Assembly: GCA_004794785.1 (NCBI GenBank)
Contig: SJOL01010039.1
Coordinates: 872,638 to 936,637 of the forward strand
Direction: 5' to 3'
DNA from: Opisthorchis felineus
Taxonomy: Eukaryota; Platyhelminthes; Trematoda; Opisthorchiida; Opisthorchiidae
DNA: 64,000 bases
A program made the position numbers and the translations under genes. The notes beneath the pieces were generated by a model. That model searched no databases and was not told where the DNA came from. It saw only the letters and a program-made list of their open reading frames with translations. Position 1 is the first letter of the stretch. Every line of letters begins with the position of its first letter. This document shows, one piece after another, positions 22,154 through 34,538 of this stretch.

Positions 22154-22555
22154 TCAGACGGCTCTTAGCCCGATGACACACGAAGACTTTCTGACAGTAG
22201 TGCCACGCCATTTTCTAAACCAGTTCACGTTGCCTCGGTAAGCAAAACGGTTCAGATCACCGAGATTGTCTTCATGAAAAAGTACCAGGTCTGGAATTTC
22301 CGGGTTGATGACAAACGACATAGAGCCGAGTACCACATTATTTACAGAATAAGTGAGTGAAAAGGCACACACTTCGGTCATTTCATATCCAGTAGTCGTA
22401 GCTGGGATATCCTCATTCAAGTCATCCATTTCCGACCCTACCACGCTTTCTTCAAGGGCTGTTGATGAGCCTGGTCCCGGTGGCATAAAAACTAAGGCAG
22501 CCAATTGAGAACTAGGCCCACCCAGATGCCACAAGGATCGCAAAAGTGCATTCGA
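22154..22555 (-). CDS. Candidate exon of an unknown gene
   Basis: A minus frame is open from a possible acceptor (GTCGGGCAG before 22555) to a stop at 22156-22154. It encodes a mixed, protein-like sequence: an acidic linker (SEMDDLNEDIPATTTGYEM), then alternating strands (SLTYSVNNVVLGSMSFVI) and NPEIPDLVLFHEDN. The last part weakly recalls the UEV-like fold of BABAM2/BRE proteins (pattern of strands followed by P-[PD]-[FL]-[IV]-F-x-E-D), but I cannot defend that assignment. No strong GT donor was found, so the 3' border is uncertain. It lies 0.85 kb downstream of nanos copy A on the same strand. Confidence 0.25.
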   Translation of the reverse strand, partial: SNALLRSLWHLGGPSSQLAALVFMPPGPGSSTALEESVVGSEMDDLNEDIPATTTGYEMTEVCAFSLTYSVNNVVLGSMSFVINPEIPDLVLFHEDNLGDLNRFAYRGNVNWFRKWRGTTVRKSSCVIGLRAV

Positions 22556-22671
22556 CTGCCCGACAAATGCGCATAAACGTGGACAGCCATCACATAACAG
22601 AAGACAATGTCCTCCGAAAACAACCCCTGTTCAATCGAATTCAAGTGGAGTTGTAATAACCATAATTGTTC

Positions 22672-24223
22672 CAGGTATTTTGCATCGATTCAGACCTCAC
22701 TTACGGACTACTGATGGACGACTGGTGTGCCGCTAAGCTACTCTCGGTATGGGTAACATCCTGTTGGTTCCACACACCCAGCAAGAGATCAGCGAAACCA
22801 AGTGAAACAAACCATCCTCACAGAGACTGTGACTATATGGAGAAGTTAACCGATCCACTCGTTCATGAAACTACAGATCCCACCCAATTACGGACATCTC
22901 GCAAATACGGTCAGACCCTTTTCTAGCAACCACCATCTGCAGTTAGCTACTCCAATGGACACACAAGGCGCGCAGAGCGTAATTTCTCGAGAGAACATTT
23001 TTACCGGATCCCAACATCAGACACATTCCATGTCCTCAGCCTGAACCCAGCCGAACCCACACAAGACGCGACTGTACCCCATTCCAGACAAATAACCCTG
23101 ATGGCGTATAACCAGGGACAAATGCTAAAAACACGGTTCCCCATAAATAGAACAATTGCCCCCAGTCTTAGTCACAGATTTGCTGCATCCACCGTAGCCA
23201 AAAAAGAGTCCGAAGCACTGCAAATGTCGCGTTCGGCTACGACCAAATAGCAGTAAATTCACTCAGAACGCTATCAATACATGCCCGCCAGAAACACGAC
23301 ACCTGATGGACGACAATACGTTCTTATTAACAAATACCTCGAAATAAGGCACATAGTTCACACATTAAATAAAGTAATAACATAGAGGAAGAATATTAGA
23401 CAAAAACCATCAACAGTGTTCCATAAACCGGTAGGGACAGTACTTGATAGTATGGGCCACATCGCCCGTCGACTTGCATAGAGGGCAGGACAGTAGGCGC
23501 AAGACTGGGCAGGTCACACGTCCGGTTGAGTCCTTGACCTATGCAAACGAAGAAACATCAAGCATTCAGGCGAGAACTGACGAATCCGTACGGTCCAAGC
23601 TCGATGTGAGAAACGACCAGCTCACCTTGTGCGTGACGTAGATTTCGAAAGGTTCCCCATTATTCCGACAAAAGGCGCACAGATCGATACCCTCTTCGCT
23701 TTTGTGTCGTACTGCGACTCGAAGGCGTCGTACGAAGTTACTCAAACCGGCAAGTTGTGACCGCGGAATCGTTCTTCCGCCCGATCGGACTTCAGAAAGG
23801 CTAGATAACACAACAGGTGAATACAGTCAAAAGCAATTTACTGTCGTTCCCACAGTTCCAGCTCGTTGTCTAGCTCAGCCCACTTAGTAAGTGATTTTTG
23901 CTGAGTAGGTTTACGGGATACGGATTCCGTATCCCCAGTGGGCCGCTCAACGGGCAATCGACGTCCGGGACTTCTACGAGCTGCAGTTGTTCGAAGACCG
24001 TGCATTAAACCGCTGTCCGCAGCCAGGCTGTCATACACATCTGTGACACCTAAAGAACGAGAGAACCAAACCACTGACATCCACCACCATAAAGTAATTA
24101 CCTGTGTGATTCGTTGGCGAAATACTCAGGCGGGCAAGTTGTGTGGCAACGGACGTTCCGTCCCATTCGGCCGAAAGACTGCTGGTTGACGTCGAGCCGA
24201 GTGAGCAGGATAATGGCGACCAT
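22672..24223. repeat. Near-identical direct repeat, copy 1 (nanos A block)
   Basis: Matches 34539-36090 at a constant offset of 11,867 bp. I saw two substitutions (24087 and 24181) and no indels by eye. It includes most of the gene and about 740 bp of 3' flank. Outside the block, homology continues but is clearly diverged on both sides (22585-22671 and 24224-24465). Confidence 0.95.
23338..23366 (-). promoter_or_regulatory. Conserved 3' UTR block, nanos A
   Basis: The minus strand reads GTGAACTATGTGCC followed by TTATTTCGAG, just downstream of the nanos A stop. The diverged nanos C has GCGAACTATGTACC and TAATTTTCGAG at the matching place (42768-42740), although the surrounding sequence is not alike. 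Candidate post-transcriptional control element; no canonical Pumilio site (UGUANAUA) was recognised. Confidence 0.45.
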
Positions 24224-24330
24224 AATGGCCGCACCGTACAGTTGGAACTTCTCAGAAAGTTTGTGATGTCCACAGGATCCGATGGCCTCCAGCTAAAGAT
24301 AGCAGACGACTCGTCAGGTGGAGTGCGCAT
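23410..24330 (-). CDS. nanos: Nanos homologue, copy A (4 exons)
   Basis: Encodes a Nanos-type translational repressor. Such proteins act in germ cells and stem cells with Pumilio to recruit deadenylases to mRNA (family knowledge). Exons: 24330-24102, 24049-23842, 23800-23626, 23538-23410, with GT/AG borders (for example ACACAG/GTAATT, TTTAG/GTGTCA, ATCTAG/CCTTTC, GCATAG/GTCAAG) and phases 1, 2, 0. They join to 246 codons. The double finger spans residues 187-238 with exact family spacing: CX2C, X12, H, X10, C, then X7, then CX2C, X7, H, X4, C. It begins [19 protein letters not shown] and ends AHTIKYC. The third intron splits the first finger after THK. A tract [13 protein letters not shown] (residues about 132-145) precedes it. 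The start was chosen by alignment with B and C. Almost identical to copy B apart from the first 36 residues. Confidence 0.93.
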
Positions 24331-24375
24331 TCCGGACAAAAGGTAGCTGGGTCGCCGCGGCGACTGATCGTGCTG

Positions 24376-24465
24376 ATTTACTGTGCGCCAAATTGGCGCA
24401 ACCAATGATATTATGGTCTTATTCGTATTCCATTGGTCGATAAGTCAAGGTGACTTATCGACAGC
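24376..24465 (-). promoter_or_regulatory. Nanos A promoter: CCAAT boxes and 11-bp inverted repeat
   Basis: About 107 bp upstream of the ATG lies a perfect inverted repeat, TCGATAAGTCA (24437-24447) and TGACTTATCGA (24451-24461), with spacer AGG. An adjoining CCAAT box (minus strand GACCAATGG) lies at 24431-24438. A GCGCCAAATTGGCGC palindrome (24386-24400) includes an E2F-like TTTGGCGC. The inverted repeat is kept in copy B. Function is inferred from position and conservation. Confidence 0.55.
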
Positions 24466-24469
24466 CGCT

Positions 24470-27400
24470 GCAGCAAACCTATGGCCAATGATCACACGAG
24501 TCGGAGCTCAGGTGCAGGTTTCAACAGATCCGTTTGGACACAAGGACAGGTCCAAGCGTAACGGTTGCGTTTGGATGGGCACGGCCCGTTTAGGCACACA
24601 CGAAAGTTCCGACCCATACATCTAAATTACGCAGAAGTGTTGCCGTCCTATTCCACCGCACACCCACAGTTCCTGTACTCAATCCGTCGGTCGTATTTAA
24701 AATGTGCCTCACGTGTGTTGTAACGGTTTATGCCAGTATCTGTGCTGAACAAGCTCACAACTATGTATCAAGGAGAAAATCTATTAATTCGTTTATTAAT
24801 CCACAGAATCCCCGATGTTGTCATCTCGAGAGACTATCTATTCCAGATGTCGTTCACACAGAAACGACAGTCAGGTGTCCGATAGTGATTTTTCGTCTTG
24901 TTTGACCACGTGACTTCTTGTCACCACTGCCATTAAATCCCAAGACATAAAAGATAATCGGTTGTGGCTTCGGATTTTGTGAATTCGTCCTGTCTTTAAA
25001 TATCGTGCCGGAAATAAATCAAGCCACCTGGCGTTAGGGCACATCGCACCTGTTATCCTCACTGAACGGCACCACATGATTTGACCTCCCCGTGACTTGA
25101 AACTACCTGATGTGCGCTCCAGTCAATCAATGGGACTTGCCCATGTCCGTGTGTTCCCTACGTGGAGAACCACTAAGTATTTTCTGGGTACGTCTGGCAC
25201 TCAACCACGGACCGGGAGGCCAATTTCACCTTCAGACCTCAGCAATATCGGTTTCGAATTACCACACCCAGTGTACGGTTTCCACCCGTTTTCATTTCCT
25301 TGGAGTATTGCCTCCAAAACTATTCATTATAATTTTTGAAGAAGCAAATTTCTTTGAAACGCACCTTTTTTCGATTCCGCTGACTTGGCAGGAGCATGTG
25401 ATTTCTCTACCTTAGGGGGGTAATGATTATTCGCATGCTATTCTTCAGCTGACTGAAACTAATCGTAATAGGGTTGACATCGGGAGTGTACCTCATTATT
25501 GGATGTCCATGATAATCCAGGGCATTTTAGCTATGGTCTTTGAGCATCACTGGTGAAATCTTTATGTATCGCGCACGTCGAGTGCGGCTAGGGGACCCCG
25601 TCGAAAGGGTCAATAAATTGGCATCAGTGGCACGTAAATGAGCATTAGGACTTTTCTGTATATGGAATCAAAATCGATCACAAATTCAGTGAACAGGTGC
25701 TTGGGTGAAATGTGTTGTACACCTGAATGTTCAAAGTTGAACAGGATCGAACGAAATTATGGTCTCAGTAGCACTTCGCACACTATATTTACACATCATT
25801 TGTTCCAGTCGATCGTTCCAACGTAAATCGATGGACGCCTTCTCGTCCTATCATTTCTCTGTTTAATGCTAGACATGGTGCAAATAATCGATCAGAACAT
25901 TCTTACACGATGGGCTCGGATTCCTATACAATATCCCGGCATGCTCTCAATTTTGCGACTATGCCACTCACTTTTATCACGAAGCAATGGATCGATCAAT
26001 TTCAATGAATTCGTATTCTGGGTAGAACACCAGGATCGATGATGAAAAAATTATCATCCCTACTCATTTCAGCACGTTCGATTCATGGAGAAATGTGGTC
26101 CTGGTAACGTCTGCGCCGTAGGTGTTCGAAAAAGCTAAGAAGCACTAACACACATGCGGTAGCCACAAAGCACTAATTTAGGTGGTATGTTTACCCTAGT
26201 CGCTAGCCCTTGAACAGCTGCATGTGGGGAGATAAACATCTAAATCTGGGGTCAATAAGGGACAGAACTGAATCGGTTTGTTGTTTAAAAAAACTGTAAT
26301 GCTGTTAACGTATTTGCTGCATGCCCAATTTCTCGGATACATGCCACTAAACTCGATCAGAAATACCATTAATTATACTGTCAGCTATAGGAAGCAGGAT
26401 GATAATATCGACTTCAGGCAACCGCTTCCGTCCCGTGGCATACAGAGGCAGTGCAAGAGGCCCATGTCTCACCTACACTTATGTGCTCACGCTCAAATTA
26501 CTCCTCTAAAATTCGAATGACTCCCTGTGTTCACAGTTTCAATGGTTCAGATCAGTGCGATCATGCTTGATGAGACCATGCATAGGCGTGATAACCATGT
26601 GGTGGATACGTTTGTGACAATAGTGTCTTCAGAAGCAACTGATTCGGTGGGTGAGCCTGTCTTTTCCAGCCCAGCTCCGCACTGATCCAAGAACCAAGTT
26701 TATCCTCCTCTCAAAAGTCTCCTGCTCAGTGGCTTGTTTTCAACTTGCAAGAGGGACGGTGGGGTAGATAAGGTCGCTGAAATGATGCTTCCGTTTCCCA
26801 CTACGTTCATTTGTTTTTTAGCGCGTTATACTCTATTCAGACATTCTGCACACGTGAAAAGAGCAGGCTTGCTGTGTGCGTAGAATGTGACCGAAGGTTA
26901 GTGTGGGAATGATAGCGGTCTGTCGATGGTCTTGCTACCTTACTGTGATTGGTGATGCAGTGAACTCAGCTGATTCTCCGGGACATACGACCGTAATTAA
27001 AAACATCTAGACTGAAAACTGATATACTCACCTTTGCTGGTTCCGCTACTAAATCGAATCAGTGTGTCTTGGGTATCTTTCCAAGGTCTTTTGTGAGCAC
27101 TCGTTCAATCAGACAAGCGTAGCGATTGAGTCGCTACCTATGACGGATATAACGCTGGTGCACACACTGCCGACCGAAAATTCGACGCGTGCGCGGATAA
27201 TCGATTGTCGGAGCTTTCATACACGATAATGCAGCTGGCTGAATCTCTTTTTAAACACATCGGTATGACATTCAGTTGTAGCACTGTGTTGCTGTTGGGC
27301 GGCACGACTAGGAAGAGAGTGGTGATCCGATTTAGAATCATCGATGGAAGACCACGTACTGGCATGTCTTAGGGCCGCAACACAGAAAGACAGGTTGTCT

Positions 27401-27771
27401 GGCCTAACACGGCACCAGATTTTAGGTGAAGTGGTATGATGAAGCGAACAAGGACACATTAATATATCATCGTGTGAACCGACTAACAGCTTCAAGGACA
27501 AATCGTAGTGGATGGTCTACGTATCGACAACTAATGAAAGTCAGGTTCAAATATGAAAGAACTCTTCATTCACTAGATGAAACCCATCAGAGCTTTTGGA
27601 GCTGCTGTCATATCTATCAAGTCAGCTGAACACTGAAACTGACGATTTATTCTGTCGGCACAGGTCAGTTTGTGTGACCAAAACAACTTATGGTAAACAT
27701 CACCTGCATACATTCGTTTCTGGTCAGGTGTTCTCACGGACAAGCTATTCTCCCTAATGGGAATTAAACAG
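24470..27771. other. No supported gene
   Basis: Only ORFs up to about 100 codons (for example 25110-25415 plus, 27501-27217 minus), none recognisable. No ribozyme signature of families A to C was seen. Confidence 0.4.
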
Positions 27772-28376
27772 TTAAAAAATCAGAAAAACCGGAGGAGTCA
27801 TTTCCTCGACTGATGCTTCCTCTTCGGTGTACAAATTATCCATCCTCGGGATATATTGATTGGAACGGTTTTTATTAGAATCCATCGAAATTTCCTCAGG
27901 TTTTGGTTCAGGATATCGTTCGCTTATGAGAAGCTCCAAATTCTTACAATGGAAAGAATTGGGAATTAGAGGATTTAAGTTACTTTTTCACAGTATTCCT
28001 GCATCCGGAGGATAGCTTTCCGTAGTTTTAGTGAACCATGAAGCTGTGTCTGGAAACTCTCAGACGGACATGTGAAATACACCAATGCTAGATTAGAGAA
28101 TTTGGACAGTTTGGCCAGTTTGGACAGTTCGAAAAAGCTTTTGCAACAAGGCATTGTTGAAAGTGCGAACTCTATTGGCATCAGTTCTGATTCCAAGTTA
28201 AGTAGTAGGTTTTCCATAAGATTTTATTTACCGTCAGTGTGCTTTAAAGTTTCTTCCATACGTGCTTGCACGGGTGTGTTGAAAGGCATTAACAAATTAG
28301 AAGGAAGAGGATTCTCAGGTTTTTGACTCTTTCGACGCTTTTGGACTACTTGAAAGTTCCAACCAAACACATACAA
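27772..28376 (-). pseudogene. Intronless coding remnant, possibly a HDGF/LEDGF-like retropseudogene
   Basis: From about 28376 the minus strand reads a protein-like frame with a basic segment (QKRRKSQKPENPLPSNLL) and MEETLKHTDG. It crosses one stop (TAA, in the same frame) and continues MENLLLNLESELMPIEFALS, FFELSKLAKLSKFSNLALV and LKLRKAILRMQEYCEKV to a stop at 27975. After a frame change it continues NLELLISERYPEPKPEEISM and ends MTPPVFLIF at 27774-27772. The helical middle part loosely resembles the integrase-binding domain of LEDGF/HDGF-related proteins (pattern of L-x-x-L-x-x-E-L, ELxKLxxL, LKLRKA). The identity is not secure. One stop plus one frameshift and no introns suggests a processed pseudogene, but a real gene with two short introns is possible. 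Confidence 0.4.
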
Positions 28377-28479
28377 GTCTTAACCTCACAGACTTTCAGC
28401 AATTGCCTCTGAACGCTTCTGCTACCATCATTTGTTAATTGCGAAATAAATGGAATCTGTTACCAACTCGCTTTCGTTG

Positions 28480-28640
28480 GTACATTCCACCGTGCGCTGG
28501 TGGACTAGCGGTAATACGCTCACCTCACGTATCACGTGCCTGCGGTCAAAAACCGACAGTGCTGACGAGCTCTAATAAGAAAGAGACTACAATCCAAGAA
28601 ATACACTCATTTGCAAATCACTCCAGTTATTCCTCGCTTT
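28480..28640 (+). repeat. tRNA-derived SINE, family C, with decayed hammerhead
   Basis: Head GTGCGCTGGTGGACTAGCGG (28492-28511) followed by CTCACCTCACGTATCACGTG. The ribozyme block has CUGACGA (28562-28568; one core change), GCUCUAAUA stem II start and GAGAC. Stem II and the cleavage triplet are decayed. Confidence 0.65.
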
Positions 28641-31600
28641 TGTGTGCGTTGTCCAGAACACAGGGCACAAAGATGAGCATTGTGGAAACAAACTGAAAAA
28701 GATGAGTTTTTCGATCGGGTTTTGACTAATTCCCATCGCGTAGCTGATCAAAATCGACTGTTGATTGCAAAATGACGTTTTATACGACACACGAACTCTA
28801 CTTCATAACAACTGACGAGGTTCTGGCTCTGGTAGTTTATTCAGGAGCGTTAGTTGCCGGTCGTCTAGGTAAAATGTTGAACCGCGGAGACCATCGGATA
28901 CTACCTGTTGATTTCCATTACGTCTTTGGGTCACATCTGATCGATTGGTTGACCGATTTTTTTCTAATAATAGCAGTGGTAGACAGTTGCCAACTTACCT
29001 CTCAGTCGTGGTGACACTGCATCATCATGTCCAGTTTGGATGACGTAACGCTGGCTTGACAACATTTGATGGCCGGGCTGCTCGCTCCGACTCAGAGGAG
29101 GGGGGAGGGGGTTGGTGGCATTCCGAGACAATGACTCTGTCACATAAAGAGGTTTATAGTTCTTAACCTGAGTAACCTAGTGGACATCATGTGTTATTGA
29201 TTTCTAACAAGAATGAAATTGATGTGAACAGGCTGACTTTGAAATCACCTTACTGCCTCCAGAAAATGTGTGATCGATTGCTACTCACGCGAAGTCGGAT
29301 CCACATGTTTCAAATTGAACAAACTGAACTGCACTCTGAAGATGAAGACTCATTAAGTCAATTGAGGAATTACGTAGCACGTATAAGAAGTGAAAACCAT
29401 ACACCTTCATTTCTCCCAGACAATACAACCGTTTTATTGTTTATTATGGTCGAAAACCGATTAATTTAGCATAGCACAGTTGTTTTGCACATTGTTCCAA
29501 TCATCTACCTATCCAAATTCCTGTCAATGTGCTGGACTACTGTAAAAGTCGCCGACTTTTCCGCCCATTTCACCGTAAACTTCATTGTTTTTTCCTCTCT
29601 GTTGATTCAGGCACCTCCAGAAACCTACGGAATGATTTCTGTAGGCAGGTGCACTACGCTTCTGACCTTCAACCGGCTAGTTCGAATAGACCGATACTGT
29701 ACGTTGACGATTTATCGTTTCCGATATGTGTCGGGTGCCGATTTCCAAATCTCAAAAACTTACACATCAAACCCCTCCTTTTCCAATCGTAGAATACCAA
29801 GGAAAGAAGCATTTCGAACTTATATGGAGAATGAACACTCCGGATCGAGTAGCTGACACAAAATCATGTTTCGTAATGCTGTTGTGACCTCCACATGACG
29901 TTTGGCCTCTTTTCCAGAGATAACCCTATCCTGCTGGAGGCTGAATTGTTTTCCGAGCTTGTTAAACTAGTATCCTCCCCAATCGATGTGACATCAGTGC
30001 ATCCGTCCTCGACGCTTCACACACCCACCGAGAAGCCTACCTTAGCTAACAACTTTTTCCCTACATGAAGTTTATTATGTTTCCTATTCGGAGTCGCCCA
30101 GTAGAGTATTCTTCTATAACGTGGCCCCAATTCGTTCGCTCAGATGTCTCAGTGTGCGTCAACTCGAGGTTTCCTACGTTTGATATTCCGCTGGTGATAA
30201 CTAGCTAACTAACTGATTTGTCTCCTCCGCTCTGAAACTGTACTTATCATGCGACTCTACTTCTCCTATTTTGAATTGCACCATGCGTAGCTGGGTCCGG
30301 TAATCCTGAGACCTCCTGGACAAACAACTCCCATTCTCTATCCATTCTAACTTGCCCAACCCTCGCCCCTCAATTCGATTTTCTCAATAAATCGAATGGT
30401 TTCGCCAGACATACTTTCGGGGGGGACTGCATTTATAGCCACAGGTCGGTCATATTTTCCCAACAAAAAAATCTTGCCCATTGCTAGTTTCTTGTGTGAA
30501 TTTCAGTTCATTTTCCTTTCAGTTTTGTTCATTGTCAGTGTAATTTGTCATGGAAATCCGGGGGTATTCTAACCCCAAATAATCGATAGCCGGAGTATTT
30601 TTGGGGTCGATAACAGATGGGACATTGACGGTTGTCGAGACCGTGCTCGCAGCACACATGAATGGTGGGAAGTAAGGCTACGCATGCTAGCGCGAGAACT
30701 GGTGCGCCAATTCAAATTTCAGTTGCTAGGCTGGTTCAATTGAGCCTGCTTATCGATCGCAAGGATGCACAGCTTGGTTGCTATGTCCCACTAGAGTCCA
30801 CCCAAATCCCCGCAAATATCGATCCGTTCGCTTACCTCGACTGTCACTAGATCAAATGCAGTTATTTGTGTGGCCGTACAAGCTCCCATTACTACATGCA
30901 CACATTGAATGCAAACCGCTCCTTTTGGAAAGAGGTATTATAAATAAGCCGACCATGAACTAGTTAGCCGACTATCCAAATGTTCTCAAATCTGTCCGTG
31001 CTTCTGAAATCGCGTTTCCAAACTCCCATGAGTCATTGCTGAAAGGTGGTTGTGCGTTTGAAGTTTAGCTCATAGCTTTTGTTTACATTTGGGTTCTCAT
31101 CAGATCCAACAGCGGTACACTTGAGCCTTTACATAGCTAGAAATCCGATACGCCCCACGAGTTTATATGAAAGTATCCTCGCTCTTGGTCCTTCGACAAG
31201 ACCAAACCGGTTCCGTCGTACTACGGACTTCCTCGTACTGTGGAGGGAGTAAAAGTGTAACCCGACTGTCATACATAGCCACACGGCCGTATTAGAGAAA
31301 CGGTAGTAAGACGATGGGATTGATGTACAGTCTGACTTCATCACTGGTCTCAGGGGTCCTCCCTCTGCCTTTTGTCACTTATGGGCTTGCACACACGGAT
31401 TTTCTTAGTACAGTGTCCACCATCATCCATAAAGCGAATTCGGTCCTACTTCGTCACAGTAACGACTAGGTTTTTGTATATCCTCGTGGTAGTAGCCATG
31501 CCATAAAAGACGCGCTGGTGAGTTTTCAAAATCCCTTACCACCACCACCATCACCACCACGTCACACTTGCTGTGGTCTGCTGATTCATCCACTTTACCT

Positions 31601-34169
31601 GTAAATCGGTCTTCGCACTAAATCGTTTTGTCATTCTTGCTAGTACAGTGACTCGACGCCGATCGAAATAGTCATGCCAACAGGTGCCACAGATGGACGA
31701 GAATGGTTCCAGAGATGTCGTCCCGAGGATGCATAGAAGTCAAAAACAGTATTATACTATTACTGATATAAATGATTGCGGCTTCACGTGATGTTTGTGT
31801 TAGTCGACGGGGTGGGGTGTTGCGTCGTCAGCAGCAGTCAGCACGATCAATACGTCAGAACATTTGAAACAGTGCATTTCTATGGGGAATGCCAGACGTT
31901 CAGACGGCACATGGACAAAGAGCGGAGGGGTACAACAATAGCCGTCATTCATCTAACCGAAGCCACAAGCCCCCCCCCTCGCATGCCACCTGGTCAATCA
32001 TGGTGGCACCATCATTCACGTAATAATGTTCAGACAAACTACCTCGCGGGCCTTTTCATTGTTTTACAGCCTAATACTAGAATGATTATACGATGCTTTT
32101 TGTCCGCAGGCAGGATTTTTGCATGGACATCTTTGAAATGATATATAAGTGTGGTCGAAACCAGTTGGTAGCAATGCAGCTAAATGAAATTCCATCGTTG
32201 TCCGTTGGAATCTCCAGGAGTAAGAGCGCACTGAAAAAAGGGTACCAATACGGCCAGGTGCCATCTATTCCGGCCGAAACACTTTAACGTTCATCTTGAA
32301 GATGTCATGTGGAACTCATCAAGTTTATGCAGTGTTTGATAGAGTATTTTAGCTCTCGCGATGTAGTTCAACCATAGATAGATAGCACGAAGGATGATGT
32401 GGCAGCTGTGATCGCAATAAGTGAAGATCCGAGCCTTTTGACGGAAATTTGAAGTCATTAGTTAATTTCCCTACAGGGTCATGATACGGTCATTGCAATA
32501 ACAGACTGCATGGAGGAAAACGATAGGAACCCAAATGTGCCAAGTTCCCTTTACCACGTTCATTTGCATCCATCCTGTCTTCAGGTTTCTGTGAGGCCTT
32601 CAGGACAAAAAAACAGGCCGGGAACTGCAGACGAGATCGCCAACGATCGAACGAACGAATTCGCGTCGGTCGCGGTAGCGAAAGTTCGTACTTTTAGAGC
32701 GTACATCACTTTGACTGTTGCTGTGGCGTGAACAGGTCTTCGCAACCGTGCCCTTCGTCCGGCTAACTATCCCATAGCCCACGCGAAGGTAGTAGCTATG
32801 GCAAAAGACCTGTACGACCGCTCTATTGGCCCTGGCGACAGTGCTCCCGTTGGGGTTCGTATGGGAGAAACAATGCGCTTGTGCTGCGTGAGTTTCCGGC
32901 GCAGTGATGTGGGCACTCACTGTTCGTTTTGAGAAATCCAGGTTGTTAAAGCAAACGGGGATAAAACGAAACGTAGGGAACATTGGGGCCCAGTAAACAC
33001 TGCTTGTGTGACCCGCGTGGAACAGATACTCCCCATATTTCGCAGAGTAACATCGTGGTTGTCAGTAGGATGCCGCACATAAAGGACTAGTATTGGTGTC
33101 AATGCACACGAGTGTAGTACACTTGTGCAACTGTGACGCGGCAGACCTAGCAACATCAGACCGATATGGCCGCAGTATGTTCATGCGTTACACTGTGCTC
33201 TTGCGTGTGGTGAACGATCAAGGTTGCGAATTAGACTACGTAAAACGCCTGGTAGTGCAACTACCTCCATGATATCGAGTGTATGGAGGAACAGATTCCC
33301 CACATTTCGAGGTAGAAACTCGCAGAATATTAGCAGAGAGGTTCTGGAATATGCCAGTTCCAACGCAGAATGCCACAGTCCGATGATAGTTTTAATGTGA
33401 CGTGCTCCCTCGAACGATGCATGACCATTGTTGGTTCTAGCCCGATACTGTCAATTCCTGGGCCGATGTGCTAGGGTCAGAACTGGTCGTTTGATATATT
33501 TTATCACTGTCTTAACCTTGAGACTATGACCTCTAGGTTACTGAAACCAGTAACTCTTAGGAATAGATGCAGCAGTGGAAGATGCACAAGATGTTTCAGA
33601 CGAAACCCCTTAGCCTCATGCATGGTAAACAATGGTCAGCAGTTGGATCTGCCTTGAGGAAAGCACACCGACTGACCGAATACTTTGAAAAATTTCGGTC
33701 CTCACGACAGCTGTTAGCTCAGGGGTAACCTTAAGTGGAGTCAATAGGACAGAACCGGAGGTCTCAATTTGTCATACCCCGTTAAAGCGGCACAGGAAGA
33801 CGGACGGCGATATCAGTAGTTGACTTCGGTCATATCACCAGATAAGCCCTCGGAAAGACCTGTTTTCATAAGGAAACCTTACATGGGTTACTTCGGTGTC
33901 CGCCTCAAGCGGGTGGATTGGACAAACATATCTAGCTGAGGAAAACACCTGTAAGACAGTCGCAGACTCCCTCCAGCTGATTGCGAACTACAAACCGAGT
34001 ATGGCCCAGGGTTTCGTAACATTTATTTCCCTACCACCCTTCGTTGCATCATCTCACCGAATCGATGCTCTCAGAGCCCTCGCACCCCAGCTGGACCTCT
34101 TTCACTATACCAATGAGTAGCGTGAGGAAAACAGAATACGCCGGGAGCACATATCAGTAAACACAATGA
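28641..34169. other. Long stretch without supported gene
   Basis: Contains a G-rich tract (29095-29116), a short (ACC)n run (31537-31560), a minus ORF 31344-31129 sharing AVWLC-TVG with 7149-6751, and plus ORFs 29191-29469, 29485-29856 and 31776-32141. None has a recognisable domain. Confidence 0.4.
31537..31560. repeat. (ACC)n microsatellite
   Basis: TTACCACCACCACCATCACC and on to ACCAC, an imperfect ACC repeat. Confidence 0.85.
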
Positions 34170-34300
34170 CAGTAAGAGTGTGAGATTTCATCCTGTCAGT
34201 GAGGTCAGTCTACGTCGGAAAGCAGAGCACCATGCGCTTCGCACGAAACTCGGCTCCTCAGCGTAGACCGGCCTACCTGAAGGGACGAAATCAAAACTGA
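34170..34300 (-). repeat. SINE family B fragment (minus)
   Basis: The minus strand reads GTAGACTGACCTCACTGACA and GGATGAAATCTCACAC, matching the block downstream of the family B ribozyme at 18375-18412. A CUGAGGAGCCGAG...GCGAAGCGC segment just before may be a decayed hammerhead core. Confidence 0.5.
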
Positions 34301-34538
34301 TAATGAGTGACCAGACAACTAACTGCGTTTATCTTGTCCGGTATGAGATGAGAGTTCTACCGTAATCACCTCAAAAAAACTTACGGCGCCCCTCATTTCA
34401 TGCGCTAAAACGGGTAGAACATTTTGAGTCTCACTGTAATCAGTCAAGCCATCAGCCTAAGAGTGGACAATGGACCCTCGAACAGCCCCTGTCCAATCGA
34501 CATCTAGTGGAGAGGCATAACCATAACCATACGTGTCC

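Noticed and set aside
22666..24625. Plus-strand ORFs over and beside nanos A (and the same over B)
   Set aside because: They are antisense to exons or lie in the duplicated flank, and merely repeat because the DNA is duplicated.
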